The notes below the pieces were generated by a model. The model made no database searches, was not told where the DNA came from, and saw only the letters and a list, made by a program, of their open reading frames with translations. Position numbers and translations under genes: made by a program. From NCBI RefSeq assembly GCF_004358025.1, contig NZ_SMTL01000003.1, positions 310,001-374,000 of the forward strand: 64,000 nt of DNA, given 5' to 3'. Below are positions 26,874 through 36,049 of the stretch, piece after piece (within the stretch, counting starts at the first letter, position 1; each line of letters starts with the position of its first letter). Origin of the DNA: Rhizobium deserti. GTDB lineage: Bacteria > Pseudomonadota > Alphaproteobacteria > Rhizobiales > Rhizobiaceae.

Positions 26874-28082
26874 TCACTCCTCGTCAACCACCCGAAGCTT
26901 CAGAAGTCCGGTCCGGCTTTCCACCGACTTGGCGCTTTGCTGCGACGCCTCCGGGCGTGCATCGCCGGCTGGAACCTCCAGTTCCAGGGCCTCGATCTTG
27001 GCGCCGCGACGATTGAGCTTGTCGCTGGAGATGAGGATCTGCTCCACGTCCTTCTGCGCCGTCAGAAAATGGGACTGAAGTTTCCGTGTGCGCTCGTCCA
27101 GACGGCCGAGGTCATCCATCAGCAGCGCCACCTCGTTCTGGATCAGATGCGCCTGCTCGCGCATGCGCTGGTCCTTGAGCACCGCCTGAATGACCTGGAT
27201 GGACAGCATGAGGAGCGAGGGGGAGACGATGACGATGCGGGAACGCTGTGCCTTCTGCACCACCGCCTCGAAATGCTCGTGGATTTCGGCAAAGATGGAT
27301 TCCGACGGCACGAACAGGAAAGCCATGTCCTGGGTTTCGCCCGCAATCAGGTATTTGTCCGAGACATCGCGGATATGAACTTCCAGGTCGCGGCGAAATT
27401 GCTGGGCAGCCGCGCGGCGCGCTTCCGGCGCCGCAGCCTCACGAAAGGCATTCCATGCTTCAAGTGGAAATTTGGCATCGATTACCAGAGGCGGGGCACC
27501 GTTCGGCATCCTCACTGTACAATCGGGCCGGTTACCGTTCGATAGCGTCGTCTGAAATCCGTAGGCACCGAGAGGCAAACCGTCCGCGACGATTGTCTCC
27601 ATCCGGCCCTGGCCAAAGGCACCGCGTGTCTGCTTGTTGGAAAGGATGGCCTGTAGCCCCACAAGATCCTTTGCAAGCGTCTGGATATTGTTCTGCGCCG
27701 TGTCGATCACCGCCAGCCGCTCCTGCAACTGCCTGAGGTTCTCGTGGGTGGATTTGGTCTGCTCAGTAATGGTCGCGCCGAGGCGATGGGTCATTCCATC
27801 AAGCCGCTGGCTGACCGTCTGGTTGAGCTCCGATTGACGGGTCGACAGGCTTTCCCCCATCAGCGAAAGACGGCCCTGCATGTCGGCCTGCATCCTGATC
27901 AGCTCCAGGAGACGAGCCTCCGAATCGGCCGTCCGCCGCTCTACCTCCGCCTGACGCCGGCGGCTGCGGGATGTAAACACGATCGCGACGATGACGATCA
28001 CCAGGACCGCCGCCAGAAGAGCCACGGCGGCACGGGGACCACCTGCGGTCACTAAGGTAAGCAAGGCTGCAGCTTCGTTCAT
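26874..28082 (-). CDS. rmuC: DNA recombination protein RmuC
   Basis: The 402-aa protein starts with one transmembrane helix (AVALLAAVLVIVIVAIVF), then a long coiled coil (about residues 40-150) and the RmuC nuclease-like domain: GAFGQGRMETIV, LVIDAKFPLEAW, FLFVPSESIFAEI and IVSPSLLMLSIQVIQAVL. RmuC limits inversions at short inverted repeats in E. coli and is related to restriction-endonuclease folds. ATG 28082 is preferred to the upstream GTG 28088. It is divergent from def, as I recall from other rhizobia. Confidence 0.93.
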   Translation of the reverse strand: MNEAAALLTLVTAGGPRAAVALLAAVLVIVIVAIVFTSRSRRRQAEVERRTADSEARLLELIRMQADMQGRLSLMGESLSTRQSELNQTVSQRLDGMTHRLGATITEQTKSTHENLRQLQERLAVIDTAQNNIQTLAKDLVGLQAILSNKQTRGAFGQGRMETIVADGLPLGAYGFQTTLSNGNRPDCTVRMPNGAPPLVIDAKFPLEAWNAFREAAAPEARRAAAQQFRRDLEVHIRDVSDKYLIAGETQDMAFLFVPSESIFAEIHEHFEAVVQKAQRSRIVIVSPSLLMLSIQVIQAVLKDQRMREQAHLIQNEVALLMDDLGRLDERTRKLQSHFLTAQKDVEQILISSDKLNRRGAKIEALELEVPAGDARPEASQQSAKSVESRTGLLKLRVVDEE

Positions 28083-28194
28083 GACCACAGCCTAGCAGAA
28101 ATCGGCCGATTGCAAAGATCAAAACGTGAACATCTCGTCCTTATGGCAAGGAAATCATGTTCCATCGGTGAAAAAGATCGGCTATGGGAGGGCC

Positions 28195-28710
28195 ATGACG
28201 ATCAAGCCCCTTATTATTCTTCCCGATCCGCTGCTGCGGCAGGTCTCCGTGCCAATCGAAAAAGTGGATTCCGAGCTTCTGGCGCTTGCCGACGACATGC
28301 TCGAAACCATGTATGATGCGCCGGGCATCGGTTTGGCTGCCATCCAGATCGGGGTGCCGCGCCGCCTGCTCGTGGTCGACATTGCACGCGAAGGCGAAGA
28401 AAAGAACCCGCAGATCTTCATCAATCCGGAAATCGTCAAGTCGTCCGACGAGCTTTCGGTTTATGAGGAAGGCTGCCTTTCCATTCCGGAATATTATGCC
28501 GAAGTGGAGCGCCCAGCGGCGGTCACGGTTAGGCATATCGGCCGCGACGGAAAAGAGCATCTGATCGAGGCGGACGGATTGCTGGCCACCTGCCTGCAGC
28601 ATGAGATGGATCACCTGAACGGCGTCCTGTTCATCGACCATATTTCCCGGCTGAAGCGGGAGATGGTGATCAAGAAATTCACCAAGGCGGCCAAAGCCAA
28701 GGTGGTTTAG
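28195..28710 (+). CDS. def: Peptide deformylase
   Basis: Iron- or zinc-dependent hydrolase that removes the formyl group from nascent proteins. The three family motifs are present: [20 protein letters not shown] with the metal-binding Cys, and QHEMDHLNG with both His ligands and the catalytic Glu. The product is 171 aa with the ATG at 28195, preceded by GGGAGG; the longer frame upstream has no such site. It heads the def-fmt-truA series. Confidence 0.97.
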   Translation: MTIKPLIILPDPLLRQVSVPIEKVDSELLALADDMLETMYDAPGIGLAAIQIGVPRRLLVVDIAREGEEKNPQIFINPEIVKSSDELSVYEEGCLSIPEYYAEVERPAAVTVRHIGRDGKEHLIEADGLLATCLQHEMDHLNGVLFIDHISRLKREMVIKKFTKAAKAKVV

Positions 28711-28770
28711 GCGCCGCTTCCGCCACTCAGACCCCAGTTGAAGGCGCGTCGGCAAGGACGTGGGACCCGC

Positions 28771-29718
28771 ATGGCTCTTCGCATCATCTTCATGGGCACG
28801 CCTGAATTTTCGGTGCCGACCCTGCAGAGCCTGAAACAGGCGGGTCATGATATCGTCGCGGTTTATACCCAACCGCCTCGCCCGGGTGGACGCCGGGGCC
28901 TTGACCTTGTAAAATCGTCCGTCCATCAGGCAGCGGAACTGCTTGGCATACCGGTCCTGACCCCGCTCAACTTCAAGGCCGAAGAAGACCGCCAGACATT
29001 TGCGGACTTCAAGGCCGATGTCGCCGTGGTCGTGGCCTATGGGCTGCTGCTTCCCGAAGCGATCCTCAACGGCACGAGGCTCGGCTGCTACAATGGCCAT
29101 GCTTCGCTTCTGCCGCGCTGGCGCGGGGCCGCCCCCATCCAGCGCGCTATCATGGCTGGCGACGAGAAGACCGGCATGATGGTCATGCAGATGGAAAAGG
29201 GCCTGGATACCGGCCCCGTTGCCCTGACCCGTGAAGTGCAGATCGGCGAAGCGATGACGGCAGGCGAGTTGCACGACCGGCTGATGCTGGCCGGTGCCCG
29301 CGCCATGGTGGAAGCCATGGCCAAGCTCGAAGCGGGCGACCTGCCGCTGACGCCGCAGCCCGACGAGGGCGTGCTTTATGCCGCCAAGATCGACAAGCGC
29401 GAGACCCGCATCGACTTCTCCAGGCCGGCCAGGGAGGTGCATAACCACATCCGCGGGCTTTCGCCTTTTCCCGGCGCCTGGTTCGAAGCTCCTGTCAACG
29501 GCAGGCTTGAGCGGGTCAAGATGCTCGCATCAGAAGTGGCCAGGGACGTCGGCATGGGCTCGGGCGAGGCCGGAACCGTGCTGGATGATCAGCTGACCGT
29601 TGCATGCGGCGATGGTGCTGTGCGGCTGCTGAGGCTGCAGAGGGCCGGCGGCAAGCCTTTGGCTGCCGCAGATTTCCTGCGCGGCACCCCCCTGCCCGCG
29701 GGCACAAGGATTGCCTGA
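28771..29718 (+). CDS. fmt: Methionyl-tRNA formyltransferase
   Basis: Formylates initiator Met-tRNA using 10-formyl-tetrahydrofolate. The 315-aa protein shows the N-terminal Rossmann start [13 protein letters not shown], the active-site segment [19 protein letters not shown] (Asn, His) and [10 protein letters not shown] with the catalytic Asp, followed by the C-terminal OB-fold domain from about residue 208. The start at 28771 fits the family; upstream in-frame residues are basic leader. Its TGA overlaps the truA ATG by one base. Confidence 0.97.
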   Translation: MALRIIFMGTPEFSVPTLQSLKQAGHDIVAVYTQPPRPGGRRGLDLVKSSVHQAAELLGIPVLTPLNFKAEEDRQTFADFKADVAVVVAYGLLLPEAILNGTRLGCYNGHASLLPRWRGAAPIQRAIMAGDEKTGMMVMQMEKGLDTGPVALTREVQIGEAMTAGELHDRLMLAGARAMVEAMAKLEAGDLPLTPQPDEGVLYAAKIDKRETRIDFSRPAREVHNHIRGLSPFPGAWFEAPVNGRLERVKMLASEVARDVGMGSGEAGTVLDDQLTVACGDGAVRLLRLQRAGGKPLAAADFLRGTPLPAGTRIA

Positions 29719-30473
29719 TGCCGCGGTTCCGAATGAAGGTCGAATATGACGGCACGCCCTATGTCGGCTGGCAGCGACAGAAGAACGGCCACTCGGTGCA
29801 GACCGCGCTGCAGAACGCCGTCCTTTCGCTGACCGGCGAAACTGTGGTGATCCGGGGCGCAGGCCGTACCGACTCCGGCGTGCATGCGATGGGTCAGATC
29901 ACCCATGTGGATCTGTCCCGCGACTGGCAGCCCGACAAGCTGCGCAATGCCGTCAACGCCTACCTGATGACGGCAGGGGAGAAGGTCTCGGTCATCGAGG
30001 TTCTGGCGGTCGACGATGCATTCGATGCCCGCTTCTCGGCCGTCCGCCGCCATTATCTCTACCGCATCCTCAACCGCCCCTCGCCGCTGGCGCTGGAGGC
30101 GAAGCGGGCTTGGTGGGTGACGCGCGATCTCGACCACGAGGTCATGCATGCGGCGGCGCAGACATTGATCGGACGTCATGACTTCACGACGTTCCGCTCG
30201 ATCCACTGCCAGGCGGCGAGCCCCATCCGTACGCTGGACCGGCTGGACGTCACCCGCACCGCCCACCTCATCGAGATCCGCGCTACTGCGCAGAGTTTCC
30301 TGCACAACCAGATCCGCTCCTTCGCCGGCACCCTGAAGCTGGCAGGCCAGGGCAAGATGACGCCCGAAGACGTCCGTGCTGCGCTGGAGGCGCGCGACCG
30401 CAAGGCCTGCGGCCCGGTGGCGCCGCCGGAGGGGTTGTATTTCATGCAGGTGGATTATCCAGGCGACCCATGA
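29718..30473 (+). CDS. truA: tRNA pseudouridine synthase A
   Basis: Makes pseudouridine at positions 38-40 in the anticodon arm of tRNAs. The 251-aa protein has the [12 protein letters not shown] opening, the catalytic Asp in [13 protein letters not shown], and the C-terminal [13 protein letters not shown]. The start codon overlaps the fmt stop, so translation is probably coupled. It ends 7 nt from the stop codon of a convergent membrane-protein gene. Confidence 0.97.
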   Translation: MPRFRMKVEYDGTPYVGWQRQKNGHSVQTALQNAVLSLTGETVVIRGAGRTDSGVHAMGQITHVDLSRDWQPDKLRNAVNAYLMTAGEKVSVIEVLAVDDAFDARFSAVRRHYLYRILNRPSPLALEAKRAWWVTRDLDHEVMHAAAQTLIGRHDFTTFRSIHCQAASPIRTLDRLDVTRTAHLIEIRATAQSFLHNQIRSFAGTLKLAGQGKMTPEDVRAALEARDRKACGPVAPPEGLYFMQVDYPGDP

Positions 30474-30480
30474 GCAGAAC

Positions 30481-31077
30481 TCAGTAGGGGGCGACGCCGA
30501 GAAAGTCCTGGAGCAGGTCGGACAGCAAAAGCCCGGGCACGAAGAGTACCAGAACCAGCGTCGTCACCATCAAAGGCTGTGGGCCGCAGATCAGACGCAG
30601 TATCCGCGAAACCGATGCCACAGTTGCAAACAAAAGAAGCACCTGAAAGATCGCCACGATGCCCGCCAGGCTGGGCAAGGCGAGCGCAAAGAGTGTGAGG
30701 ATCGCATAGGCATAGGACAAGGGGACGGAAAGCCAGTTGGCCGTCACCACAATTGCCGGAAACTTGCGTGCAATGTTCATCAGCATGCAGACCACGGCGA
30801 TGAAGATCAGCGGCACGATCCAGTTGATCGCCTCGATCAATGCCAGCCGCAGGAAGAAGGGGAGCCCGGCTTTCGTGCCCGGCGGCGATGCTTCAAGGAA
30901 AGACAGCCGGATCCAGTTCCAGGCTACGAACATGGCCGGCAGGCACCAAAGAAAGGCCCAGAAGGACCGCGTCATGCCACGCTGCGAGACGTCCAGCAGA
31001 CGGAAGCCCTGCGCATCGCCTTTCAGGAGCAGCCAGAGGCCGTCCAGATAAAATCTGACTTCAAGATAGGAGGGCAT
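30481..31077 (-). CDS. Conserved polytopic membrane protein of the dapE operon, unknown function
   Basis: A 198-aa hydrophobic protein with about four or five membrane segments, among them [39 protein letters not shown] and the C-terminal [19 protein letters not shown]. No catalytic motif is apparent and I do not recognise a named family. Its start codon lies 17 nt inside the end of dapE, so translation is likely coupled to dapE. The context links it to lysine/diaminopimelate supply or the cell envelope, but that is inference. Confidence 0.8.
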   Translation of the reverse strand: MPSYLEVRFYLDGLWLLLKGDAQGFRLLDVSQRGMTRSFWAFLWCLPAMFVAWNWIRLSFLEASPPGTKAGLPFFLRLALIEAINWIVPLIFIAVVCMLMNIARKFPAIVVTANWLSVPLSYAYAILTLFALALPSLAGIVAIFQVLLLFATVASVSRILRLICGPQPLMVTTLVLVLFVPGLLLSDLLQDFLGVAPY

Positions 31078-32257
31078 TATCGAACCAGCGGGAGAGGAAT
31101 GTCCCGTAGATTTGGGTCAGCGTCTCCAGATCGGCAAGGGCAACCCGCTCGTCCACCATATGCATGGTTTGTCCCACGAGGCCGAATTCCACGACCGAAC
31201 AATAATCCTTGATGAAACGCGCGTCGGACGTCCCGCCGGTGGTCGACAGCGCCGGGCTCCGGCCCGTGACCTCTTCGACCGCGGCGGCCAGGGAGGCAAT
31301 CAGGCCGTTGTTGCGCGTCAGGAAGACATGGCTCGGCCGCTCCGCCCAAAGGACTTCGTAGCGCACAGGATCGCGATCGGGGCGCAAGGCGCCTGCTGCC
31401 GCTGCTTCGTCCAGCCGCCTGACGATTTCTGCCTTCACCGTATCGGCGGTCCAGGTGTCGTTGAAGCGGATGTTGAAGGCGAAAGCCGCCTTGGCGGGAA
31501 TGACATTGGTTGCCGGATTGCCGACATCGATGGAAGTAACCTCCAGATTGGAGGCCGGAAATTCCGGCGTGCCTCCGTCGAAGGGCGGATCCATCAATGC
31601 TGCGGCGAGCGGCAGAAGGCCGCGCACCGGATTGTCGGCGAGATGCGGATAAGCGGCATGCCCCTGTACGCCGAAGGCAGTGACCTTGCCGGAAACGGAG
31701 CCGCGCCGACCGATCTTGATCATGTCGCCGAGAAGATCCGGATTGGTCGGCTCACCGACCAGGCAGGCATCCCAGCGCTCGCCCCTGCCTGCGGCCCAGG
31801 CCAGCAGCTTTTCAGTCCCGTTGATGGCCGGACCTTCTTCGTCACCGGTAATCAGAAATGAGATAGAGCCCTTCGGGGGGCCGTGCTTTTCGACATGGCG
31901 AGCGACCGCTGCGACGAAGCAGGCAATGCCGCCCTTCATATCCACCGCGCCGCGGCCGAACATCTCGCCCGCCTCTATATCGGCGGCAAAGGGTGGATGG
32001 CTCCAGGCAGCTTCGTCTCCCGGCGGCACCACATCCGTATGGCCGGCAAACATCAGATGCGGACCTTCCGTGCCGAGACGGGCATAAAGGTTCTCGATAT
32101 CCGGCATTCCCGGCTCGCTTGCCACCATCCGCTCCACCCGAAAGCCGAGCGGCTTCAGCATGGCCTCGAGCGCGGAAAGAGCCCCGCCCTCGGCCGGCGT
32201 CACCGAAGGGCAGCGAATGAGGCTCTGGAGGTTTCCAACGGGATCGGATGCGGACAT
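31061..32257 (-). CDS. dapE: Succinyl-diaminopimelate desuccinylase
   Basis: Binuclear zinc M20 peptidase-family enzyme that removes succinate from N-succinyl-LL-diaminopimelate in lysine and peptidoglycan precursor synthesis. The 398-aa product carries [23 protein letters not shown], the catalytic base in [18 protein letters not shown] and the C-terminal GGTSDARF and GQTMHMVDE. It starts 6 nt after the dapD stop, forming a dapD-dapE operon with the overlapping membrane-protein gene. Confidence 0.97.
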   Translation of the reverse strand: MSASDPVGNLQSLIRCPSVTPAEGGALSALEAMLKPLGFRVERMVASEPGMPDIENLYARLGTEGPHLMFAGHTDVVPPGDEAAWSHPPFAADIEAGEMFGRGAVDMKGGIACFVAAVARHVEKHGPPKGSISFLITGDEEGPAINGTEKLLAWAAGRGERWDACLVGEPTNPDLLGDMIKIGRRGSVSGKVTAFGVQGHAAYPHLADNPVRGLLPLAAALMDPPFDGGTPEFPASNLEVTSIDVGNPATNVIPAKAAFAFNIRFNDTWTADTVKAEIVRRLDEAAAAGALRPDRDPVRYEVLWAERPSHVFLTRNNGLIASLAAAVEEVTGRSPALSTTGGTSDARFIKDYCSVVEFGLVGQTMHMVDERVALADLETLTQIYGTFLSRWFDNALLS

Positions 32258-32263
32258 TTCAGA

Positions 32264-33127
32264 TCAATCGCGCAGAAGCTCGTTGATGCCAGTCTTGGAG
32301 CGGGTCTTTTCGTCGACGCGCTTGACGATCACCGCGCAATAAAGGTTGGGTGCAGGCATACCGTTCGCCATGGTGGCATTGCCGGCCGACGGCATCGAGC
32401 CGGCGACGACGACCGAATAGGGCGGCACTTCGCCGTAGCTGATCTCACCCGTGGCGCGATCGACGATCTTGGTCGACTTGCCGATGAAGACGCCCATGCC
32501 CAGTACCGAGCCTTCGCGAATAATGCAGCCTTCGACGACTTCGGAGCGAGCGCCGATGAAGCAATTGTCCTCGATGATCGTCGGGCCGGCCTGCATCGGT
32601 TCCAGCACGCCGCCAATGCCGACGCCGCCCGACAGATGGACGTGGCTGCCGATCTGGGCGCAGGAGCCGACGGTGGCCCAGGTATCGACCATGGTCCCTT
32701 CGCCCACATAGGCGCCGAGATTGACGAAGGATGGCATGAGGATGGCATTCGGCGCGATATAGGCCGAGCGGCGCACGACGGCATTCGGAACAGCACGGAA
32801 ACCTGCAGCGCGGAACTCGCTCTCGCCCCAGTTCTCGAACTTGGACGGCACCTTGTCCCACCAGGTGGATTTGCCCGGTCCATGCTTGACGACTTCCATG
32901 TCGTTGAGGCGGAAGGAAAGCAGCACGGCCTTCTTCAGCCACTGATGCACGGTCCAGCTGCCGTCTTCGCCGCGCGTCGCGACGCGAGCCTTGCCGCTAT
33001 CGAGCAAGGTCAGCGCTTCTTCCACCGCGTCGCGGATCTCCCCCGTGGTTGAAACCGTTACGCTGTCGCGGTTTTCGAAAGCGGTCTCGATGATCTTTTC
33101 AAGGGAGGAGAAGTCGGGGCTGCTCAT
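32264..33127 (-). CDS. dapD: Tetrahydrodipicolinate N-succinyltransferase
   Basis: Hexapeptide-repeat transferase that succinylates tetrahydrodipicolinate, committing it to the succinylase branch of lysine synthesis. The 287-aa protein has an N-terminal helical domain and the left-handed beta-helix from about residue 110: [35 protein letters not shown] and [18 protein letters not shown]. It is first in the dapD-dapE unit. A direct repeat and a palindrome lie just upstream and could be control sites. Confidence 0.97.
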   Translation of the reverse strand: MSSPDFSSLEKIIETAFENRDSVTVSTTGEIRDAVEEALTLLDSGKARVATRGEDGSWTVHQWLKKAVLLSFRLNDMEVVKHGPGKSTWWDKVPSKFENWGESEFRAAGFRAVPNAVVRRSAYIAPNAILMPSFVNLGAYVGEGTMVDTWATVGSCAQIGSHVHLSGGVGIGGVLEPMQAGPTIIEDNCFIGARSEVVEGCIIREGSVLGMGVFIGKSTKIVDRATGEISYGEVPPYSVVVAGSMPSAGNATMANGMPAPNLYCAVIVKRVDEKTRSKTGINELLRD

Positions 33128-33153
33128 GGGAAATCCTTAAACGACGCTCGGTA

Positions 33154-33189
33154 TCGTGATGCACTGGGTGCGTCGTGATGCAACGGGTG
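33154..33189. repeat. Tandem 17-bp direct repeat upstream of dapD
   Basis: TCGTGATGCACTGGGTG (33154-33170) and TCGTGATGCAACGGGTG (33173-33189) differ at two adjacent positions and recur with a 19-bp period, nearly two helical turns. They lie 27-62 nt upstream of the dapD start codon, where a dimeric regulator or a promoter element would be expected. Confidence 0.55.
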
Positions 33190-33203
33190 GCTTTGTCGAT
33201 GGT

Positions 33204-33219
33204 CAAATGATGACATTTG
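33204..33219. promoter_or_regulatory. Short palindrome in the dapD / LOG divergent region
   Basis: CAAATG and CATTTG form exact 6-bp arms around ATGA. It lies 14 nt beyond the direct repeat and 70 nt before the rightward LOG-family gene. It may be an operator; chance is possible at this arm length. Confidence 0.3.
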
Positions 33220-33289
33220 CTCTAAGCGAGCGCCACTCAAGCGTCAACGTGAATTGGCATTAATGGCGTCAGCGCCAGAGGGATCATGC

Positions 33290-34150
33290 ATGGCAAAGGT
33301 GAAAAACGACGGACCGCGGCGCAAGGACGGGGTTTGGGACCCGTTGAAGGACAACAAGTCCGACAAGCATGCCGCTGCAGGGCAGCCGAGGACGCCTCAG
33401 ACGGAATCGCCCTCCTATCGTCTTGCCTATGTGGACGACGACTTTCTCGGACGGGAAGAATTACGGCCGGTCCGGCTGCAGCTCGAGCTGACCAAGGCGG
33501 AAATGATGCTCGCCGAACGCGGTATCAAGTCGACCGTCGTGCTGTTCGGCGGCGCCCGCATTCCAGCACCCGGTCAGGCTCCCTGGGCGGCGCGCAATGA
33601 AACGCAGCGCAACAACCTGCAGGCCGCTTCCGTGTTCTACGAAGAGGCGCGCAAGTTCGCCGCCCTCTGCGGCACGCATTCGGCGACCTATAATCATCAG
33701 GAATATGTGGTCGTGACCGGCGGGGGTCCGGGCGTCATGGAAGCCGGAAATCGCGGCGCGGCGGACGCGGGTGCGCCCAGCATTGGCCTCAATATCATGC
33801 TGCCGCACGAGCAGGCGCCGAACATCTACGTGACGCCGGAGCTCAGCTTCAACTTCCATTATTTCGCGATTCGCAAGATGCATTTCATGATGCGCGCCAA
33901 GGCGGTCGCCGTGTTTCCAGGTGGGTTCGGCACGCTGGACGAAATGTTCGAGGCGCTGACGCTAATCCAGACGAAGCGCATGGAGCGCATCCCGCTGATC
34001 CTGTTCAGCGAGGCCTTCTGGCGCGGCATTATCAATTTCGATGCCTTGGCGGAGTTCGGGACCATCGCTCCGGAAGACCTTGACCTGATCAGCTTTGTCG
34101 AGACTGCCGATCAGGCCTGGAAGATCATCACCGACTTCTACGAGCGCTGA
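33290..34150 (+). CDS. LOG-family protein (TIGR00730-like)
   Basis: The Rossmann-like domain carries both LOG signatures: VVTGGGPGVMEAGNRGA and the catalytic AVFPGGFGTLDEMFEAL (PGGxGT-xxE). Relatives are cytokinin-activating phosphoribohydrolases or nucleotide 5'-monophosphate nucleosidases, often mis-annotated as lysine decarboxylases. The 286-aa length, with about 80 residues before the fold, places it in the longer bacterial group where AMP/GMP nucleosidase activity is common. The ATG at 33290 follows AGAGGGA; other in-frame starts at 33254 and 33263 have no such site. A nucleoside hydrolase gene lies next to it, tail to tail. Confidence 0.85.
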   Translation: MAKVKNDGPRRKDGVWDPLKDNKSDKHAAAGQPRTPQTESPSYRLAYVDDDFLGREELRPVRLQLELTKAEMMLAERGIKSTVVLFGGARIPAPGQAPWAARNETQRNNLQAASVFYEEARKFAALCGTHSATYNHQEYVVVTGGGPGVMEAGNRGAADAGAPSIGLNIMLPHEQAPNIYVTPELSFNFHYFAIRKMHFMMRAKAVAVFPGGFGTLDEMFEALTLIQTKRMERIPLILFSEAFWRGIINFDALAEFGTIAPEDLDLISFVETADQAWKIITDFYER

Positions 34151-34186
34151 CGCCAACGCCACTGGAGGTTTGTGAGAGCGTTCTTC

Positions 34187-35128
34187 CTAAAGCCTTGCCA
34201 CCCGCTCGGTCAAAAGGTCGAAGAAACCGTCGGCGTCGACATGGCGCATGACCTTGGCATTCGGCTGCCGGCCTGATACCCGCCACCAGTCGACCACGGT
34301 CATGCCCACCGTCAGCTCCGAACCGGTCTCGATCTCGACATTGCAGTCGCGGCCCGAGAAAAGCTCTGGCTTCAGAAGATAAGCGATGACCGAAGGATCG
34401 TGCAGCGGCCCGCCATCCGATCCGTATTTCTCGATGTCGAAGCGCTCGAAAAAGGCCAGCCATTCGACCAGCACCTGGGCCGGACGTGTTCCGATCGCGG
34501 CGATCTTGGCGACGCGCGCCTTGGTCGTCAGCAGCTGATGCGTGACGTCGAGCGGCATCATGACGATTGGGATGCCGGACGCGAAAACGGCCTTGGCGGC
34601 ATCCGGATCCACATAAATGTTGAATTCGGCAGCCGGCGTTATGTTGCCGCCTTCAAAGAAGCCGCCGCCCATCATCACCAGTTCCTTGGCTCGACCGGCG
34701 ATGTCCGGCGCCCTGGCGAAGGCTGTGGCGATATTCGTCAGCGGTCCGAGCGTGCAAAGCGTCACCGTGCCGGCAGGTTCGCGGCGCAGGGTCTCGATGA
34801 TGAAGTCGATGGCATTCTGCGCTTGGGCAGCCATTGTCGGCTCGGGCAGTTCCGCGCCATCGAGACCGGTGCGCCCATGGACGTGCTCGGCCGTCACCTG
34901 GGGACGATTGAGGGGCTTCAGCGCGCCTTCATAAACCTTGGTATCCGACCGGCCACAGAGCTCGCAGACGATCCGCAGGTTGCGGCTCGTGAAGGACAGC
35001 GGAACATTGCCTGCAACGGCGCAAAGACCGAGAACTTCCAACTCGTCAGGGCTGCCGAAGGCGAGCATGATTGCCGCCGCATCGTCCTGGCCCGGATCGG
35101 TATCGATGATGATCTTTCTGCGTTCCAT
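34187..35128 (-). CDS. Inosine-uridine preferring nucleoside hydrolase
   Basis: Ca2+-dependent hydrolase that cleaves the N-glycosidic bond of ribonucleosides. The 313-aa protein begins with the signature IIIDTDPGQDDAAAIMLA (Asp cluster binding calcium) and has TLGPLTNIATAF, VMMGGGFFEGGNITPAAEFN and the catalytic His in GPLHDPSVIAYLL. Purine or pyrimidine preference cannot be told. Together with the neighbouring LOG-type gene it suggests local nucleotide/nucleoside breakdown, although the two converge. Confidence 0.93.
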   Translation of the reverse strand: MERRKIIIDTDPGQDDAAAIMLAFGSPDELEVLGLCAVAGNVPLSFTSRNLRIVCELCGRSDTKVYEGALKPLNRPQVTAEHVHGRTGLDGAELPEPTMAAQAQNAIDFIIETLRREPAGTVTLCTLGPLTNIATAFARAPDIAGRAKELVMMGGGFFEGGNITPAAEFNIYVDPDAAKAVFASGIPIVMMPLDVTHQLLTTKARVAKIAAIGTRPAQVLVEWLAFFERFDIEKYGSDGGPLHDPSVIAYLLKPELFSGRDCNVEIETGSELTVGMTVVDWWRVSGRQPNAKVMRHVDADGFFDLLTERVARL

Positions 35129-35225
35129 CTCGCCCCCCTTGTTTGAAGCGGGTTGTTGGACATGGTCGGCATGTTGTCAAGCCCGGCGCGACAGCATCCC
35201 ATCTGGCTGACGGTGCCGGCAACGA

Positions 35226-35256
35226 CTTGCGGGAAGCGTCGCGACCTCCCATATAA
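35226..35256 (+). promoter_or_regulatory. RpoH (sigma-32)-like promoter of hsp20
   Basis: CTTGCG (35226-35231) and CCATAT (35249-35254) are separated by 17 nt. They resemble the alphaproteobacterial heat-shock pattern CTTG-N17/18-CCNATAT-type. The gene downstream is a small heat-shock protein, which supports the reading. Transcription would start near 35262. Confidence 0.5.
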
Positions 35257-35262
35257 AGGCCG

Positions 35263-35316
35263 ATCGGCGGGTCGAACCCGGACGCTGGTCAGGTCGCTTG
35301 TTGCAAGGACTGATCT
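35263..35316 (+). promoter_or_regulatory. ROSE-like RNA thermometer in the hsp20 leader
   Basis: The leader folds as CGGGT-CGA-ACCCG (35268-35280) followed by a hairpin at 35293-35310. In that hairpin GTCGCTTG pairs with CAAGGAC around a TTG loop, leaving one G bulged. The right arm contains the Shine-Dalgarno AAGGA, 7 nt before the ATG. The TCGCT stretch with a bulged G opposite the ribosome-binding site is the hallmark of ROSE elements (consensus UYGCU) that block translation of rhizobial small heat-shock genes until the temperature rises. Confidence 0.7.
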
Positions 35317-35742
35317 ATGACCCGGATCACGCCATTCGCGAACCCGCTCCTGCTGGGTTTCGATTCCATGGAGAAGACCCTTGAGCGCCTTGCCAAGGGC
35401 AATGACGGCTATCCGCCCTATAATATCGAGCGCGTTCGAGGTGTCGCTGGGGCACCGGAGCTGCTGCGCATCACGTTGGCGGTTGCCGGCTTTTGTGAAT
35501 CCGAACTGGACGTGACCACAGAAGAAAATCACCTGGTGATCCGCGGCAGGCAGGTTGACCAGCCGGACCGGGACTACCTTTACCGCGGCATCGCGGCCCG
35601 CCAGTTCCAGCGCGTCTTCGTGCTTGCCGACGGCATGCAGGTGGAGGGGGCGAGTTTAAAGAACGGGCTTCTTGCGGTGGATCTTATTCGGCCGGAACCG
35701 GAACGCGTGGTGCGAAAAATTAACATTTCCGTCTCAGAGTAG
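35317..35742 (+). CDS. Small heat-shock protein, Hsp20/IbpA family
   Basis: ATP-independent holdase chaperone of 141 aa. The alpha-crystallin domain spans about residues 35-130: PPYNIERV near the start, LLRITLAVAGFCESELDVTT, NHLVIRGRQ, YLYRGIAARQFQRVFVLADG and a final V-D-L-I-R-P-E-P. In place of the usual C-terminal I-x-I motif it ends K-I-N-I-S-V-S-E. Expression is probably controlled twice: by a heat-shock sigma factor and by the ROSE-like leader. The DUF1150 gene begins 45 nt downstream on the same strand. Confidence 0.95.
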   Translation: MTRITPFANPLLLGFDSMEKTLERLAKGNDGYPPYNIERVRGVAGAPELLRITLAVAGFCESELDVTTEENHLVIRGRQVDQPDRDYLYRGIAARQFQRVFVLADGMQVEGASLKNGLLAVDLIRPEPERVVRKINISVSE

Positions 35743-35787
35743 ATCAACGGCACTATGCCGGTGCGTCCTCAATACTGGAGGCTGGAA

Positions 35788-36045
35788 ATGCTCCTTAAAG
35801 AAGCGAACATGCGTTTGACGCAGTCCGAACTTGCTCATCTGGGTGCCGGAGAGGTTGGATATATACGCAAAATGCGCTCCGAAGAAGTTTTGAGGTGCTT
35901 CCCGGAAGCTCCCGAAATCGATCCTAGCCTTGATCTTTGGGCATTGTTCGGCGCCGACGGCACGCCCATTCTGTTAACCGACAACCGCTCCAGCACCTTC
36001 TTCAAGGCTGCTGAAGACGACTTGAAGACCGTCAGCCTTCACTGA
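35788..36045 (+). CDS. DUF1150 family protein (85 aa)
   Basis: Small soluble protein of the alphaproteobacterial DUF1150 family. The recognisable core is LTQSELAHLGAGEVGYIRKM followed by LWALFGADGTPILLTDNR. The ATG at 35788 has GGAG 7 nt upstream; a longer reading from 35755 has none. In many rhizobia this gene directly follows hsp20, which suggests a role in protein quality control, but no function is established to my knowledge. It ends 4 nt from the trmB stop on the opposite strand. Confidence 0.85.
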   Translation: MLLKEANMRLTQSELAHLGAGEVGYIRKMRSEEVLRCFPEAPEIDPSLDLWALFGADGTPILLTDNRSSTFFKAAEDDLKTVSLH

Positions 36046-36049
36046 GCTT

